A stretch of DNA of 64,000 nt from Diaminobutyricimonas aerilata (GTDB lineage: Bacteria; Actinomycetota; Actinomycetes; Actinomycetales; Microbacteriaceae), in NCBI RefSeq assembly GCF_002797715.1, contig NZ_PGFF01000001.1:62001-126000 (forward strand), written 5' to 3'. Made by a program: the position numbers and the translations under genes. The stretch's first letter is position 1; each line of letters opens with the position of its first letter. Below are positions 43,365 through 51,042 of the stretch, one piece after another. The notes beneath the pieces are model-generated. The model made no database searches. It saw nothing but the letters and a program-made list of their open reading frames with translations, and was not told the DNA's origin.

Positions 43365-45059
43365 TCAGCCCTTCGACGGGTCCTTCAGGCCGATGATGGT
43401 GAGGTCCGTCATGTTCGTGCTCGGGTGGTAGCCGGCGATGTTGGAGCCCGGCAGGAACAGGCCCTTCTCGAACACGAGCGGCGCGATCGGCGCGAGCTCC
43501 ATGATCTGCGCGTCGAGCTCACCCCACGCCGTGGCGGCCTCTTCGGGATCGGCCATCGCGCGGATCTCGTCGATCCGGGTGTTGATCGCCGGGTCGTTGA
43601 TCTGCGCGAGGTTCGAGTTGCCCTTCTCGGTGATGTTGCGCCCGTCGAACAGCGGCGGGATGAAGGTGCTCGCGCTCGACGCCCAGTCGGGGCACCAGCC
43701 GGTGATTGCCGCGTGGTTCTGCTGCGAGGGGGTGCCGATCGTCTCGTAGTAGATCGACGTGTCGATCACGTTGAGGTTCACGGTGACGCCGATCTTCTCG
43801 AGCGACTGCTGCACCGCCTCCGCCTGCGCCTGCATGGCCGGTTGCGCGCGGATGTCGAGGGTGAACTCGAACCCGTCGGGGAGTCCGGCCTCGGCGAGCA
43901 GGTCGAGCGCCGCATCCGGGTCGCCCTTGTGGTCCTCGCTCGAGTACAGGTCGAACTCCTTGTGCCCGCTGACGGCCGGCGGGATGATCGTCGTCGCGAT
44001 GTCGGCGAGCTGCGTGCCGCCGCTCGCGTTCTGCACGGCCGAGCGGTCGAGTGCCGTGTTGACGGCCTGACGCACGAGCACGTTGTCGAACGGCGCCTTG
44101 GTGGTGTTGAGCCCCATGTAGGTGGTGCAGTACGCCGGGGCGCTGATGACGCGGTCCTTGAGCTGCGGGGTCTGGATGCGCGGCAGGCTCGCGGCGGTCA
44201 GCTTGCTGCCGATCGCGTCGGCGTCGGCACCCTGACCGGCGATGAGCCGCTCGTCGATCGTCGCGGCGTCGAGGCCGATGTTGAACTCCCACTCGTCGGG
44301 GTACGCCTTACGCACCTCGTCGGTCTCGGGGTCCCAGTGCTCGTTGCGCACGAGCCGGATGAGGCTGCCGGGCGTGTAGGTGTCGAGCGTGTACGGGCCC
44401 GACGCGATGACGTCGTTGATGAACTCGTCGCCGCCTCCGCTGCCGACGGGGAACGGCACGGCGTTCACCTGGGCGAGCACGTTGTCGAACTCGGGGAAGG
44501 GCTGCTTGAGCTGGAAGACGATCGTCTTCTCGTCGGGAGTCTCGATCGTCGGGAGGTCACCGGAGATGTACGGACCCTCGTAGTCCTCGGGGGCGGCGAT
44601 CACCGTCTTGAGGTAGGGCGAGCCGATGCCGATCTGCGGGTCCCAGGCACGCGAGATGCCGAACTCGACCTCCGCCGAGGTGATCGGGTCGCCGTTGTCG
44701 AACGCGATCCCGTCCTTGAGCGTGTAGGTCCAGGTGAGGCCGTCCTCGGAGGGCTCGCCGAGCGATTCGGCGAGGTCGGGCACGATCTCGTTGGGGTTCT
44801 CCGCGTCGCCGGCCGCCTGCATCGTGAGGCCCCGGTACAGCAGGCGGTAGAACGCGTTGACTCCGCCGTCCCACCCGCGCGCCGGGTCGAGATACGAGAA
44901 GTCCGCGTTCTGCAGCATGTGCACGGTTCCGCCGGTCTGCGGCCCGTCGCCGGACTGCCCCGACGTATCGGTCGAGCCTCCCGCCGAACACGCCGTCACC
45001 AGCAACACGGATGCGGTTGCGGTCGCCAGTACGCCGGCGATCCTCTTCTTGGTGGTCAC
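43365..45059 (-). CDS. Peptide ABC transporter substrate-binding lipoprotein (SBP_bac_5)
   Basis: Receptor of 564 aa. The lipobox LLVTACSAG gives a mature Cys near residue 22. Typical cluster C features: DGLTWTYTLKDGIAFDNGDP near residue 110 and a large second lobe. GTG 45059 was chosen for its SD (GGAAGG, about eight bases away); the earlier ATGs lie across the putative promoter. It is the first gene of the block and has the promoter/operator at 45106-45135. In context its ligands would be Pro/Hyp-containing, possibly arabinosylated, peptides. Confidence 0.9.
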   Translation of the reverse strand: MTTKKRIAGVLATATASVLLVTACSAGGSTDTSGQSGDGPQTGGTVHMLQNADFSYLDPARGWDGGVNAFYRLLYRGLTMQAAGDAENPNEIVPDLAESLGEPSEDGLTWTYTLKDGIAFDNGDPITSAEVEFGISRAWDPQIGIGSPYLKTVIAAPEDYEGPYISGDLPTIETPDEKTIVFQLKQPFPEFDNVLAQVNAVPFPVGSGGGDEFINDVIASGPYTLDTYTPGSLIRLVRNEHWDPETDEVRKAYPDEWEFNIGLDAATIDERLIAGQGADADAIGSKLTAASLPRIQTPQLKDRVISAPAYCTTYMGLNTTKAPFDNVLVRQAVNTALDRSAVQNASGGTQLADIATTIIPPAVSGHKEFDLYSSEDHKGDPDAALDLLAEAGLPDGFEFTLDIRAQPAMQAQAEAVQQSLEKIGVTVNLNVIDTSIYYETIGTPSQQNHAAITGWCPDWASSASTFIPPLFDGRNITEKGNSNLAQINDPAINTRIDEIRAMADPEEAATAWGELDAQIMELAPIAPLVFEKGLFLPGSNIAGYHPSTNMTDLTIIGLKDPSKG

Positions 45060-45105
45060 GCTGCGACCTTCCTTCCTCTTGCGCCATTGCAGTCGAATGC
45101 GACCG

Positions 45106-45135
45106 ATCATATGTGACATGTGAAATTGCATCCAA
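45106..45135 (-). promoter_or_regulatory. Promoter of the peptide-importer block with embedded TGCAATTTCAC motif
   Basis: On the minus strand TTGGAT (45130-45135) and TATGAT (45106-45111) are separated by 18 bp. The spacer contains TGCAATTTCAC (45120-45130), overlapping the -35 by one base, then ATGTCACATA. The 11-mer recurs as TGCAATTGCAC upstream of the Hyp-lyase gene; a GntR site is the natural reading. Confidence 0.55.
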
Positions 45136-45272
45136 CCGACAACCGACTTTCTAGCGCAGGAATGTGCGTCATCCGGGCCGTGTGATCAGATCGTCACAAG
45201 AGCGCGCCGGATGTTTACACGGTCGAAACACGTGACCCGGAGGCCTGCACGCGGTGTTCCGTGCCGCGGAGG

Positions 45273-45776
45273 TCAGCCGGCGGTCGAGACGCTGGCCTCG
45301 GAGTCGATCTCGTCGCACGTCGGCGCGTCCATGCGACGCAGCACCCGTCGTGAGATGTCGCCGAGCAGCTCGAGCTCGTCGGGGGTCATCGCGTCGAAGA
45401 AGTACTCGCGGATGCGCAGGGCGTGATCGCGCATCGCCCCGAGCACTGCCCGGCGGCCGTTGGTCGTGAGGCCGACCCAGGTACCGCGGCCGTCGCTGTC
45501 GCACTCACGGCGCGAGACCAGGTCGCGCGCCACCATGCGCGTGAGCTGGTGGGAGAGTCGGCTCTTCTCCCACCCGAGCAGCTCGGCGAGTTGCCGCGCG
45601 CGCAGTTCCCGCGCGGGCGCCTCGAAGAGGGCGAGCAGCACCTCGTAGTCGGGGCCGCTGATTCCGGATGCGCGTTGCAGGTCGCGTTCGAGGGCGCGGT
45701 CGAGCTGCCGGCGCATTCCGTAGAACTCGCGCCAGACGCCCCACTCGGCGGGGGAGACCTCGCTCACCTCGGTCAT
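45273..45776 (-). CDS. MarR family regulator
   Basis: 167 aa winged-helix regulator. The recognition region GWEKSRLSHQLTRMVARDLV and wing RRECDSDGRGTWVGLT are clear; WEKSRLSHQ is a common actinobacterial variant. ATG 45776 follows TACCAT (45783-45788 on the minus strand) by six bases, so the message seems leaderless. It is divergent from an FMN reductase gene with three similar palindromic sites between; control of that gene and itself is likely. The ligand is unknown, perhaps a quinone or oxidant. Confidence 0.88.
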   Translation of the reverse strand: MTEVSEVSPAEWGVWREFYGMRRQLDRALERDLQRASGISGPDYEVLLALFEAPARELRARQLAELLGWEKSRLSHQLTRMVARDLVSRRECDSDGRGTWVGLTTNGRRAVLGAMRDHALRIREYFFDAMTPDELELLGDISRRVLRRMDAPTCDEIDSEASVSTAG

Positions 45777-45796
45777 GACTCCATGGTAGCCGCTCG

Positions 45797-45855
45797 TTGA
45801 CATATCAACCAGAGGTGTTATGGTGACGTGTCAACGTTTTCAGGTGACACATCAA
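45797..45855. promoter_or_regulatory. Three MarR-type half/full sites and promoter of the FMN reductase gene
   Basis: TTGACATATCAA (45797-45808) is a perfect palindrome whose left half is also a consensus -35 (TTGACA). TATGGT (45819-45824) forms the -10 with a 16-bp spacer. Two further related sites follow: TGACGTGTCAA (45824-45834) and TGACACATCAA (45845-45855). Confidence 0.68.
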
Positions 45856-45875
45856 CTACTTCCTCGGAGGCTCCC

Positions 45876-46451
45876 ATGCTCAAGATCGGCATCATTCTCG
45901 GCAGCACCCGCCCGGGTCGTAACGGCGCTGCGGTCGCGGAGTGGGTGCGCGACCTCGCCTCGCGTCGCGACGACGCCGAGTACGAACTCGTCGACCTGCT
46001 CGACTTCGCGCTGCCGCACCTCGACGAGGCGATCCCCGCCGCGATGGGCCAGTATGCCAACGAGCACACCCGCCGCTGGGCCGCGAAGGTCGCCGAGTTC
46101 GACGGCTACGTGTTCGTCACGCCGGAGTACAACCACTCCACGTCGGCCGCGCTCAAGAACGCCATCGACTTCGTCTACGCCGAGTGGAACGACAAGGCCG
46201 CCGGCATCGTGAGCTACGGCTCGCTCGGCGGTGCCCGCGCCGCGGAGCACCTGCGCCTCATCCTCGGCGAGCTGCGCATCGCCGACGTGCGCCAGCAGGT
46301 CGCCTTCTCGCTCGCGACCGACTTCGAGAACTACAGCACCTTCACCCCGGCCCCGCGTCACGAGGCCGACCTGAATGTGCTGCTCGACCAGGTGAACAGC
46401 TGGGCCGGCGCCCTCCGCAGCGTGCGCGCCGACGCCTCCGTCGCCGCCTGA
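45876..46451 (+). CDS. NADPH-dependent FMN reductase-like flavoprotein
   Basis: 191 aa flavodoxin-fold protein. The FMN phosphate loop GSTRPGRNGAAVAEWV begins at residue 9, and TPEYNHSTSAALKNAIDFVY, the second signature, is near residue 80. Such enzymes reduce FMN, quinones or azo dyes. ATG 45876 has CGGAGG five bases upstream; earlier frames run into the operator region. Expression is likely induced when the MarR regulator is released. The stop codon lies within the first unit of a 25-bp tandem repeat. Confidence 0.88.
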   Translation: MLKIGIILGSTRPGRNGAAVAEWVRDLASRRDDAEYELVDLLDFALPHLDEAIPAAMGQYANEHTRRWAAKVAEFDGYVFVTPEYNHSTSAALKNAIDFVYAEWNDKAAGIVSYGSLGGARAAEHLRLILGELRIADVRQQVAFSLATDFENYSTFTPAPRHEADLNVLLDQVNSWAGALRSVRADASVAA

Positions 46452-46495
46452 CCCGCCCCCTCCAGCGCGCGCCTGACCCGCCCCCTCCACCGCGC
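46446..46495. repeat. 25-bp tandem repeat over the FMN reductase stop codon
   Basis: Two adjacent units start GCCTGACCCGCCCCCTCCA, 46446-46470 and 46471-46495, with 24 of 25 positions identical. The first unit contains the stop codon TGA, so it looks like a recent duplication of the gene end. Confidence 0.8.
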
Positions 46496-46527
46496 GGACG
46501 TCGACCCGAACGACACCGCGCCACCCG

Positions 46528-46559
46528 CCGCCGCGGGGCCGACTCCGGCCCCGCGGCGG
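46528..46559 (+). terminator. Rho-independent-like hairpin after the FMN reductase gene
   Basis: A perfect 13-bp stem (CCGCCGCGGGGCC / GGCCCCGCGGCGG) has the six-base loop GACTCC. There is no T-run. It lies in the 315-bp gap before putA, whose remainder holds the tandem repeat, palindrome B2 and the putA promoter. Confidence 0.7.
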
Positions 46560-46587
46560 TGCCGTATCCCGCGCCGTATCCGTCGAG

Positions 46588-46647
46588 CGTGCCTTCATCC
46601 GACGTTTCAGCGTTGATTGCCGCCCCGAAGTGTCGGATGGAGGCACG
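46588..46647. repeat. Intergenic palindrome B2 (inverted copy of B1)
   Basis: The left arm CGTGCCTTCATCCGAC pairs with the right arm GTCGGATGGAGGCACG. Its left arm equals the reverse of the B1 right arm, so the element is present in both orientations. It lies upstream of putA, between co-directional genes. Confidence 0.7.
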
Positions 46648-46766
46648 TTCGGCGATTCCACGGCCCGGGCGCTGCGCGACAACTCGCTGCGCGACATCAC
46701 CCGAGCGCGCACGGATCCCGCGTGCGGCGGCAGGAACCGCAGCGGATGCGCGGTTAGTCTCGATCC

Positions 46767-49700
46767 ATGCCGACCCCTGAACTCTCGCGGGAATCGCTCC
46801 GTCCGCAGGAACTCGCCGACCAGGTGGTCGCGACCGTGCGACGCTGGCTCGCCGCGAGCAGTGAGATCCCGGCCGATCGCAGCGCCGAACGTCTCGCCGG
46901 CGTGCTGCGCGACCCGGTCGGGCTCGAGTTCACCCTCGGCTTCGTCGACCGCGTCGTGCGTCCCGAGGACCTGCGGGTCGCCGGCCGCAACCTCGAGCGG
47001 CTGAGCCACCGCATCCCCAAGTTCCTGCCCTGGTATCTGCGCCTGCTCATCATGATCGGCGGCGGATTCGCCCCCGTGCTGCCGTGGCCGATCATCCCCA
47101 TCGCCCGGCGCGTGCTGCGCGGTATGGTCTCGCACCTCGTGATCGACGCGACGCCCGCGAAGCTCGACAAGAGCCTCGTCGACCTGCGCGGCAGCGGACG
47201 CCGCCTCAACCTCAACCTGCTCGGCGAAGCGGTGCTCGGCGACGGCGAGGCCGACCGGCGTCTCGCCGGCACGCGCGAACTGCTGCAGCGCGACGACGTC
47301 GACTACGTGTCGATCAAGGTCTCGTCGGTCGTCAGCCAGCTCAACATGTGGGCGTTCGACGAGACCGTCGAGCGGGTCGTCGAGCGTCTCGCGCCGCTCT
47401 ACGAGTACGCGGCGAGCGCGCCCGGCACGAAGTTCATCAACCTCGACATGGAGGAGTACCGCGACCTCGACCTGACCATCGAGGTGTTCACGCGGCTGCT
47501 CTCCCGGCCGTCCCTGCACGGACTCGAAGCCGGCATCGTCATCCAGGCGTACCTGCCGGATGCCCTCGGGGCGTACCAGCGCCTCACCGCGTGGGCGCTC
47601 GAACGCCGTCGCGCCGGCGGGGCCGGCATCAAGGTGCGCGTCGTGAAGGGCGCCAACCTCGCCATGGAACGCGTCGACGCGACCGTGCACGGCTGGCCGC
47701 TAGCGACCTACGGCGACAAGCAGCACACCGACACCAACTACAAGCGCGTGCTCGAGTGGGCGATGACCCCGGAGCGCACGGATGCGGTGCGCATCGGCGT
47801 CGCCGGTCACAACCTCTTCGACCTCGCCTTCGCGTGGACCCTCGCGCAGCAGCGCGGCGTCACGACGCGCGTCGACATCGAGATGCTGCTCGGCATGGCG
47901 ACCCAGCAGGCCGAGGTGGTGCGCCGCGAGGTCGGCGGGCTGCTGCTCTACACGCCCCTCGTGCATCCGCGCGACTTCGACGCCGCGATCGCCTACCTCG
48001 TGCGGCGTCTCGAAGAGAACGCGAGCGACGAGAACTTCATGTCGGCGCTCTTCGAGATGGACGACGACGCCTACTTCTCCCGCGAGGAGCAGCGGTTCCG
48101 GGCATCCCTCGCCGACCTCGACGAGACCGTGCCGGGCCCGAACCGCACCCAGGACCGCACGCACCCGGTCGTGCCCCAGGCGCCGGAGCTCTTCGACAAC
48201 GAGCCCGACACCGATCCCGCCCTCCCCGGCAACCGCCGCTGGGCGCGGGTCGTGCTCGAGCGCAGCGCCGCCTCCGACCTCGGGGTCGCGACGATCACCG
48301 CGGCCCGGGTGGTCGACCCGGCGCTGTTGGACGACCTCATCGAGGGTGCCGCCGACGCCGGGGCGCGCTGGGGCGCGACGGATGCGGCGGAGCGCGCCCG
48401 CGTGCTCGGTGCCGCCGGTGAGGTGCTCTCCGCCTTCCGCGGGCGCCTGCTCGAGGTGATGGCGAGTGAGACCGGCAAGACGATCGCCGAGGGCGACCCC
48501 GAGGTCAGCGAGGCGATCGACTTCGCGCACTACTACGCGGAACGCGCGCGCGAACTCGACACCCTCGACCACGCGCGCTTCGTGCCCGCCCGGCTCACCG
48601 TCGTGACGCCGCCGTGGAACTTCCCGGTGGCGATCCCGCTCGGGTCGGTCGCGTCGGCGCTCGCCGCGGGCAGTGCCGTGATCATCAAGCCCGCCCCGCA
48701 GGCGCGCCGCTGCGCCGCGGTCATGGTCGAGGCGCTGTGGGAGGCGGGCGTGCCCCGCGAGGTGCTGCGTCTCGTCGACGTTGAGGAGGGCGACCTCGGT
48801 CAGCGCCTCATCGCGCATCCGGCCGTCGACCGCGTCATCCTCACCGGCTCGTTCGAGACCGCGGCGCTCTTCCGCTCCTGGCGACCCGACCTGCCGTTGC
48901 TCGCCGAGACGAGCGGCAAGAACGCCATCATCGTGACCCCGAGTGCCGACCTCGACCTCGCCGTGAACGACATCGTGAAGAGCGCGTTCGGTCACGCCGG
49001 CCAGAAGTGCTCCGCCGCATCGCTCGCCATCCTCGTCGGCTCGGTCGGCAAGAGCGAGCGGTTCCGCCGCCAGCTCGTCGACGCCGTCAGCACCCTGCGC
49101 GTCGGGTGGCCGCAGAACCCGACCTCCCAGATGGGTCCGCTCATCGAACCGGCGGACGGCAAACTGCTGCGCGGCCTCACCCGACTCGGCTCCGGCGAGC
49201 GCTGGCTCGTGCAGCCGAAGAAGGCGGACGGCAGCGGACGACTGTGGACCCCGGGAGTGCGCACCGGCGTCGCCGCGGGCAGCGAGTTCCACCTCACTGA
49301 GTACTTCGGACCGGTGCTCGGCATCATGACCGCCGCGACGCTCGAGGAGGCCATCGAGCTGCAGAACGCGGTGCCGTACGGGCTCACCGCGGGACTGCAC
49401 TCGCTCGACGCCGACGAGGTGGCGCTGTGGGCGCACACCGTCGAGGCGGGCAACCTCTACATCAACCGCGGCATCACCGGAGCGATCGTGCGGCGTCAGC
49501 CGTTCGGCGGCTGGAAGCGCTCGTCGGTGGGCCCCGGCGCGAAGGCGGGCGGCCCGAACTACCTCCGCACGCTCGGCAGCTGGCGCGCGGAGTGGCCGGC
49601 GATGCACGAGAACGTGAGCCTCGAGCGGATGGACGAACGAGCCCGGCGTGTCATCGAGGTGGCGCAGCCCGGCATCTCGTTCGCCGAGTTCGACCGGGCC

Positions 49701-50234
49701 CGCACCGGGGCGCGCAGCGACCTCATCGCCTGGAACGAGGAGTTCGGCGTCTCCCGCGACGTGTCGGCGCTCGGTGTCGAGCGCAACGTGTTCCGCTACC
49801 GCCCGGCCCGCGTCGTCGTGCGCCTCGCGGAGGGCGCCGCTGTCGGCGACCTCGTGCGCGTGCTCGCGGCGGCCGCGATCTCGCGGGCGACCGTCTGGGT
49901 GAGCTCGGCGGCCCCGCTCCCCGCCGACCTCGTGCGCCTGCCCGAGGTGGAAGCGGGCGTGCTCCGGATGCGCGAGACGGTCGTCGAGTCCGACGCCGAG
50001 TTCGCGGAGCGTGCCGCATCCGGATTGCCGGCCGACCGCATCCGCCTCATCGGCGGCTCCGGCGGCGCCCTCGCGCACGCGCTCGGCGGCGCAGCCGGCC
50101 TCGCGGTCTACGACGGCGAGGTCACCGGGGCCGGCCGCATCGAGCTGCTGCCGTTCCTGCGCGAGCAGGCCGTGTCGCTCACCGCGCACCGCTTCGGCAA
50201 CCCGGACCGCGCCATGGAGGAGCTGCCCCTCTGA
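46767..50234 (+). CDS. putA: Bifunctional proline dehydrogenase / L-glutamate-gamma-semialdehyde dehydrogenase
   Basis: 1155 aa. The N-terminal PRODH half (to ~residue 470) holds the FAD barrel motifs (VSIKVSS, YLPDALGAYQRL, KVRVVKGANLAMERV). The P5C dehydrogenase half has Glu714 (LAETSGKN) and the nucleophile Cys748 (GQKCSAAS). A further ~130-residue C-terminal segment extends beyond the ALDH domain. It converts proline through P5C to glutamate. ATG 46767 follows TAGTCT (46755-46760) by six bases, so a leaderless message is likely. It completes proline use for the peptide/hydroxyproline block upstream. Confidence 0.95.
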   Translation: MPTPELSRESLRPQELADQVVATVRRWLAASSEIPADRSAERLAGVLRDPVGLEFTLGFVDRVVRPEDLRVAGRNLERLSHRIPKFLPWYLRLLIMIGGGFAPVLPWPIIPIARRVLRGMVSHLVIDATPAKLDKSLVDLRGSGRRLNLNLLGEAVLGDGEADRRLAGTRELLQRDDVDYVSIKVSSVVSQLNMWAFDETVERVVERLAPLYEYAASAPGTKFINLDMEEYRDLDLTIEVFTRLLSRPSLHGLEAGIVIQAYLPDALGAYQRLTAWALERRRAGGAGIKVRVVKGANLAMERVDATVHGWPLATYGDKQHTDTNYKRVLEWAMTPERTDAVRIGVAGHNLFDLAFAWTLAQQRGVTTRVDIEMLLGMATQQAEVVRREVGGLLLYTPLVHPRDFDAAIAYLVRRLEENASDENFMSALFEMDDDAYFSREEQRFRASLADLDETVPGPNRTQDRTHPVVPQAPELFDNEPDTDPALPGNRRWARVVLERSAASDLGVATITAARVVDPALLDDLIEGAADAGARWGATDAAERARVLGAAGEVLSAFRGRLLEVMASETGKTIAEGDPEVSEAIDFAHYYAERARELDTLDHARFVPARLTVVTPPWNFPVAIPLGSVASALAAGSAVIIKPAPQARRCAAVMVEALWEAGVPREVLRLVDVEEGDLGQRLIAHPAVDRVILTGSFETAALFRSWRPDLPLLAETSGKNAIIVTPSADLDLAVNDIVKSAFGHAGQKCSAASLAILVGSVGKSERFRRQLVDAVSTLRVGWPQNPTSQMGPLIEPADGKLLRGLTRLGSGERWLVQPKKADGSGRLWTPGVRTGVAAGSEFHLTEYFGPVLGIMTAATLEEAIELQNAVPYGLTAGLHSLDADEVALWAHTVEAGNLYINRGITGAIVRRQPFGGWKRSSVGPGAKAGGPNYLRTLGSWRAEWPAMHENVSLERMDERARRVIEVAQPGISFAEFDRARTGARSDLIAWNEEFGVSRDVSALGVERNVFRYRPARVVVRLAEGAAVGDLVRVLAAAAISRATVWVSSAAPLPADLVRLPEVEAGVLRMRETVVESDAEFAERAASGLPADRIRLIGGSGGALAHALGGAAGLAVYDGEVTGAGRIELLPFLREQAVSLTAHRFGNPDRAMEELPL

Positions 50235-50270
50235 GAGTGGCCCCCCGCTCTTCGGGACGTCGGCGCCCGC

Positions 50271-50309
50271 TGGTCGAGTAGGCGCGGCGAAGCCCGCCGT
50301 ATCGAGACC
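50271..50309. repeat. Dispersed repeat of the GGTCGAGTAG...GTATnGAGACC family, copy 2
   Basis: It begins TGGTCGAGTAGGCGCGGC and ends GCCGTATCGAGACC, with an inner GGCG/CGCC-type palindrome. It shares the outer blocks GGTCGAGTAGG and GTATnGAGACC with 649-684 but not the core. It lies between convergent putA and a tetR gene. Confidence 0.7.
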
Positions 50310-50340
50310 TCCACGTCGGGCGCCGACGCGAACGGAGCGC

Positions 50341-50925
50341 CTACCCTCGCCCGAGGATGCCGTCGAGGAGCAACCCGATCATCCTTTCGGAGCGTCCAGG
50401 CGGGTCGCCGGGTCTGCTCGCGGTGAGGCGGCTGAGGGCGATGATGAGGTCTTCCGCCCGCACGTCGTCGCGTGCCCCGCCGTCGCGTGCGGCCGCATCC
50501 AGCAGCTTCTGCACCCGGGGGCTGAGGGTGCCGAGGAAGTAGTCGGGCAGTGGCGCGAACGCCGGGTCGCCGGAGTGCAGGGCGGCGGCGAGACCGCGCT
50601 TCGTCGCGACGAAACCGGTGAAGTCCCGCGCCCAGCGGCGCAGCGCCTCCGCAGGCGGATGAGCGAGGGCGAGCTCGTCGGCGGCCGCGGCGGTGGCGTC
50701 GACCCCCCGGCGGAAGACGGCGATCACGAGGTCCGACCGTTGGGGGTAGTTGCGGTAGATCGTGCCGACCCCGACTCCCGCGCGAGCGGCGATGTCGCGC
50801 ATGGGGGCGTCGACGCCATGCTCGGCGAACACGGTCTTCGCCGCCTCGAGCACGGCCTCGGTGTTCCGCACCGCGTCGGCACGTTTGCGCCGCGTGGTCG
50901 TCGCGGTCTCGTCGGCAGCGGGCAT
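50341..50925 (-). CDS. TetR family regulator
   Basis: 194 aa. The helix-turn-helix (MRDIAARAGVGVGTIYRNYPQR) follows a basic N-terminal tail (RRKRADAVRN). The C-terminal ligand domain has no recognisable subfamily. ATG 50925 with AGGAGG seven bases upstream; an earlier frame start would run into the divergent promoter. It is divergent from an aldo/keto reductase, with palindromic operators between, so the reductase is the likely target. Confidence 0.88.
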   Translation of the reverse strand: MPAADETATTTRRKRADAVRNTEAVLEAAKTVFAEHGVDAPMRDIAARAGVGVGTIYRNYPQRSDLVIAVFRRGVDATAAAADELALAHPPAEALRRWARDFTGFVATKRGLAAALHSGDPAFAPLPDYFLGTLSPRVQKLLDAAARDGGARDDVRAEDLIIALSRLTASRPGDPPGRSERMIGLLLDGILGRG

Positions 50926-50949
50926 TCGATCCTCCTGAGGGGTCGACAA

Positions 50950-50998
50950 ACGGAACGTTGTTCCGTATAGTTCCGGATGACTGTTCCGTTTAGAACAG
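50950..50998. promoter_or_regulatory. TetR-type operators between divergent tetR and aldo/keto reductase genes
   Basis: ACGGAACGTTGTTCCGT (50950-50966) is a 7-3-7 perfect inverted repeat; CTGTTC (50981-50986) and GAACAG (50993-50998) form a second one. Both share GGAAC/GTTCC half sites and lie in the divergent promoter gap. Confidence 0.65.
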
Positions 50999-51042
50999 CG
51001 TACCGTGCCGACATGCTGCGGCACCCCATTCCAGGAGGATCC

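Noticed and set aside
46452-46766. Possible small gene in the gap before putA
   Set aside because: The stretch is accounted for by the tandem repeat, hairpin and palindrome B2; no SD- or leaderless-type start was found.
47700-50189. Very long open frame on the minus strand opposite putA (829 aa)
   Set aside because: Antisense to a complete PutA with all catalytic motifs; repeats of Arg/Gly/His-rich low-complexity sequence are typical of GC-rich shadow frames.
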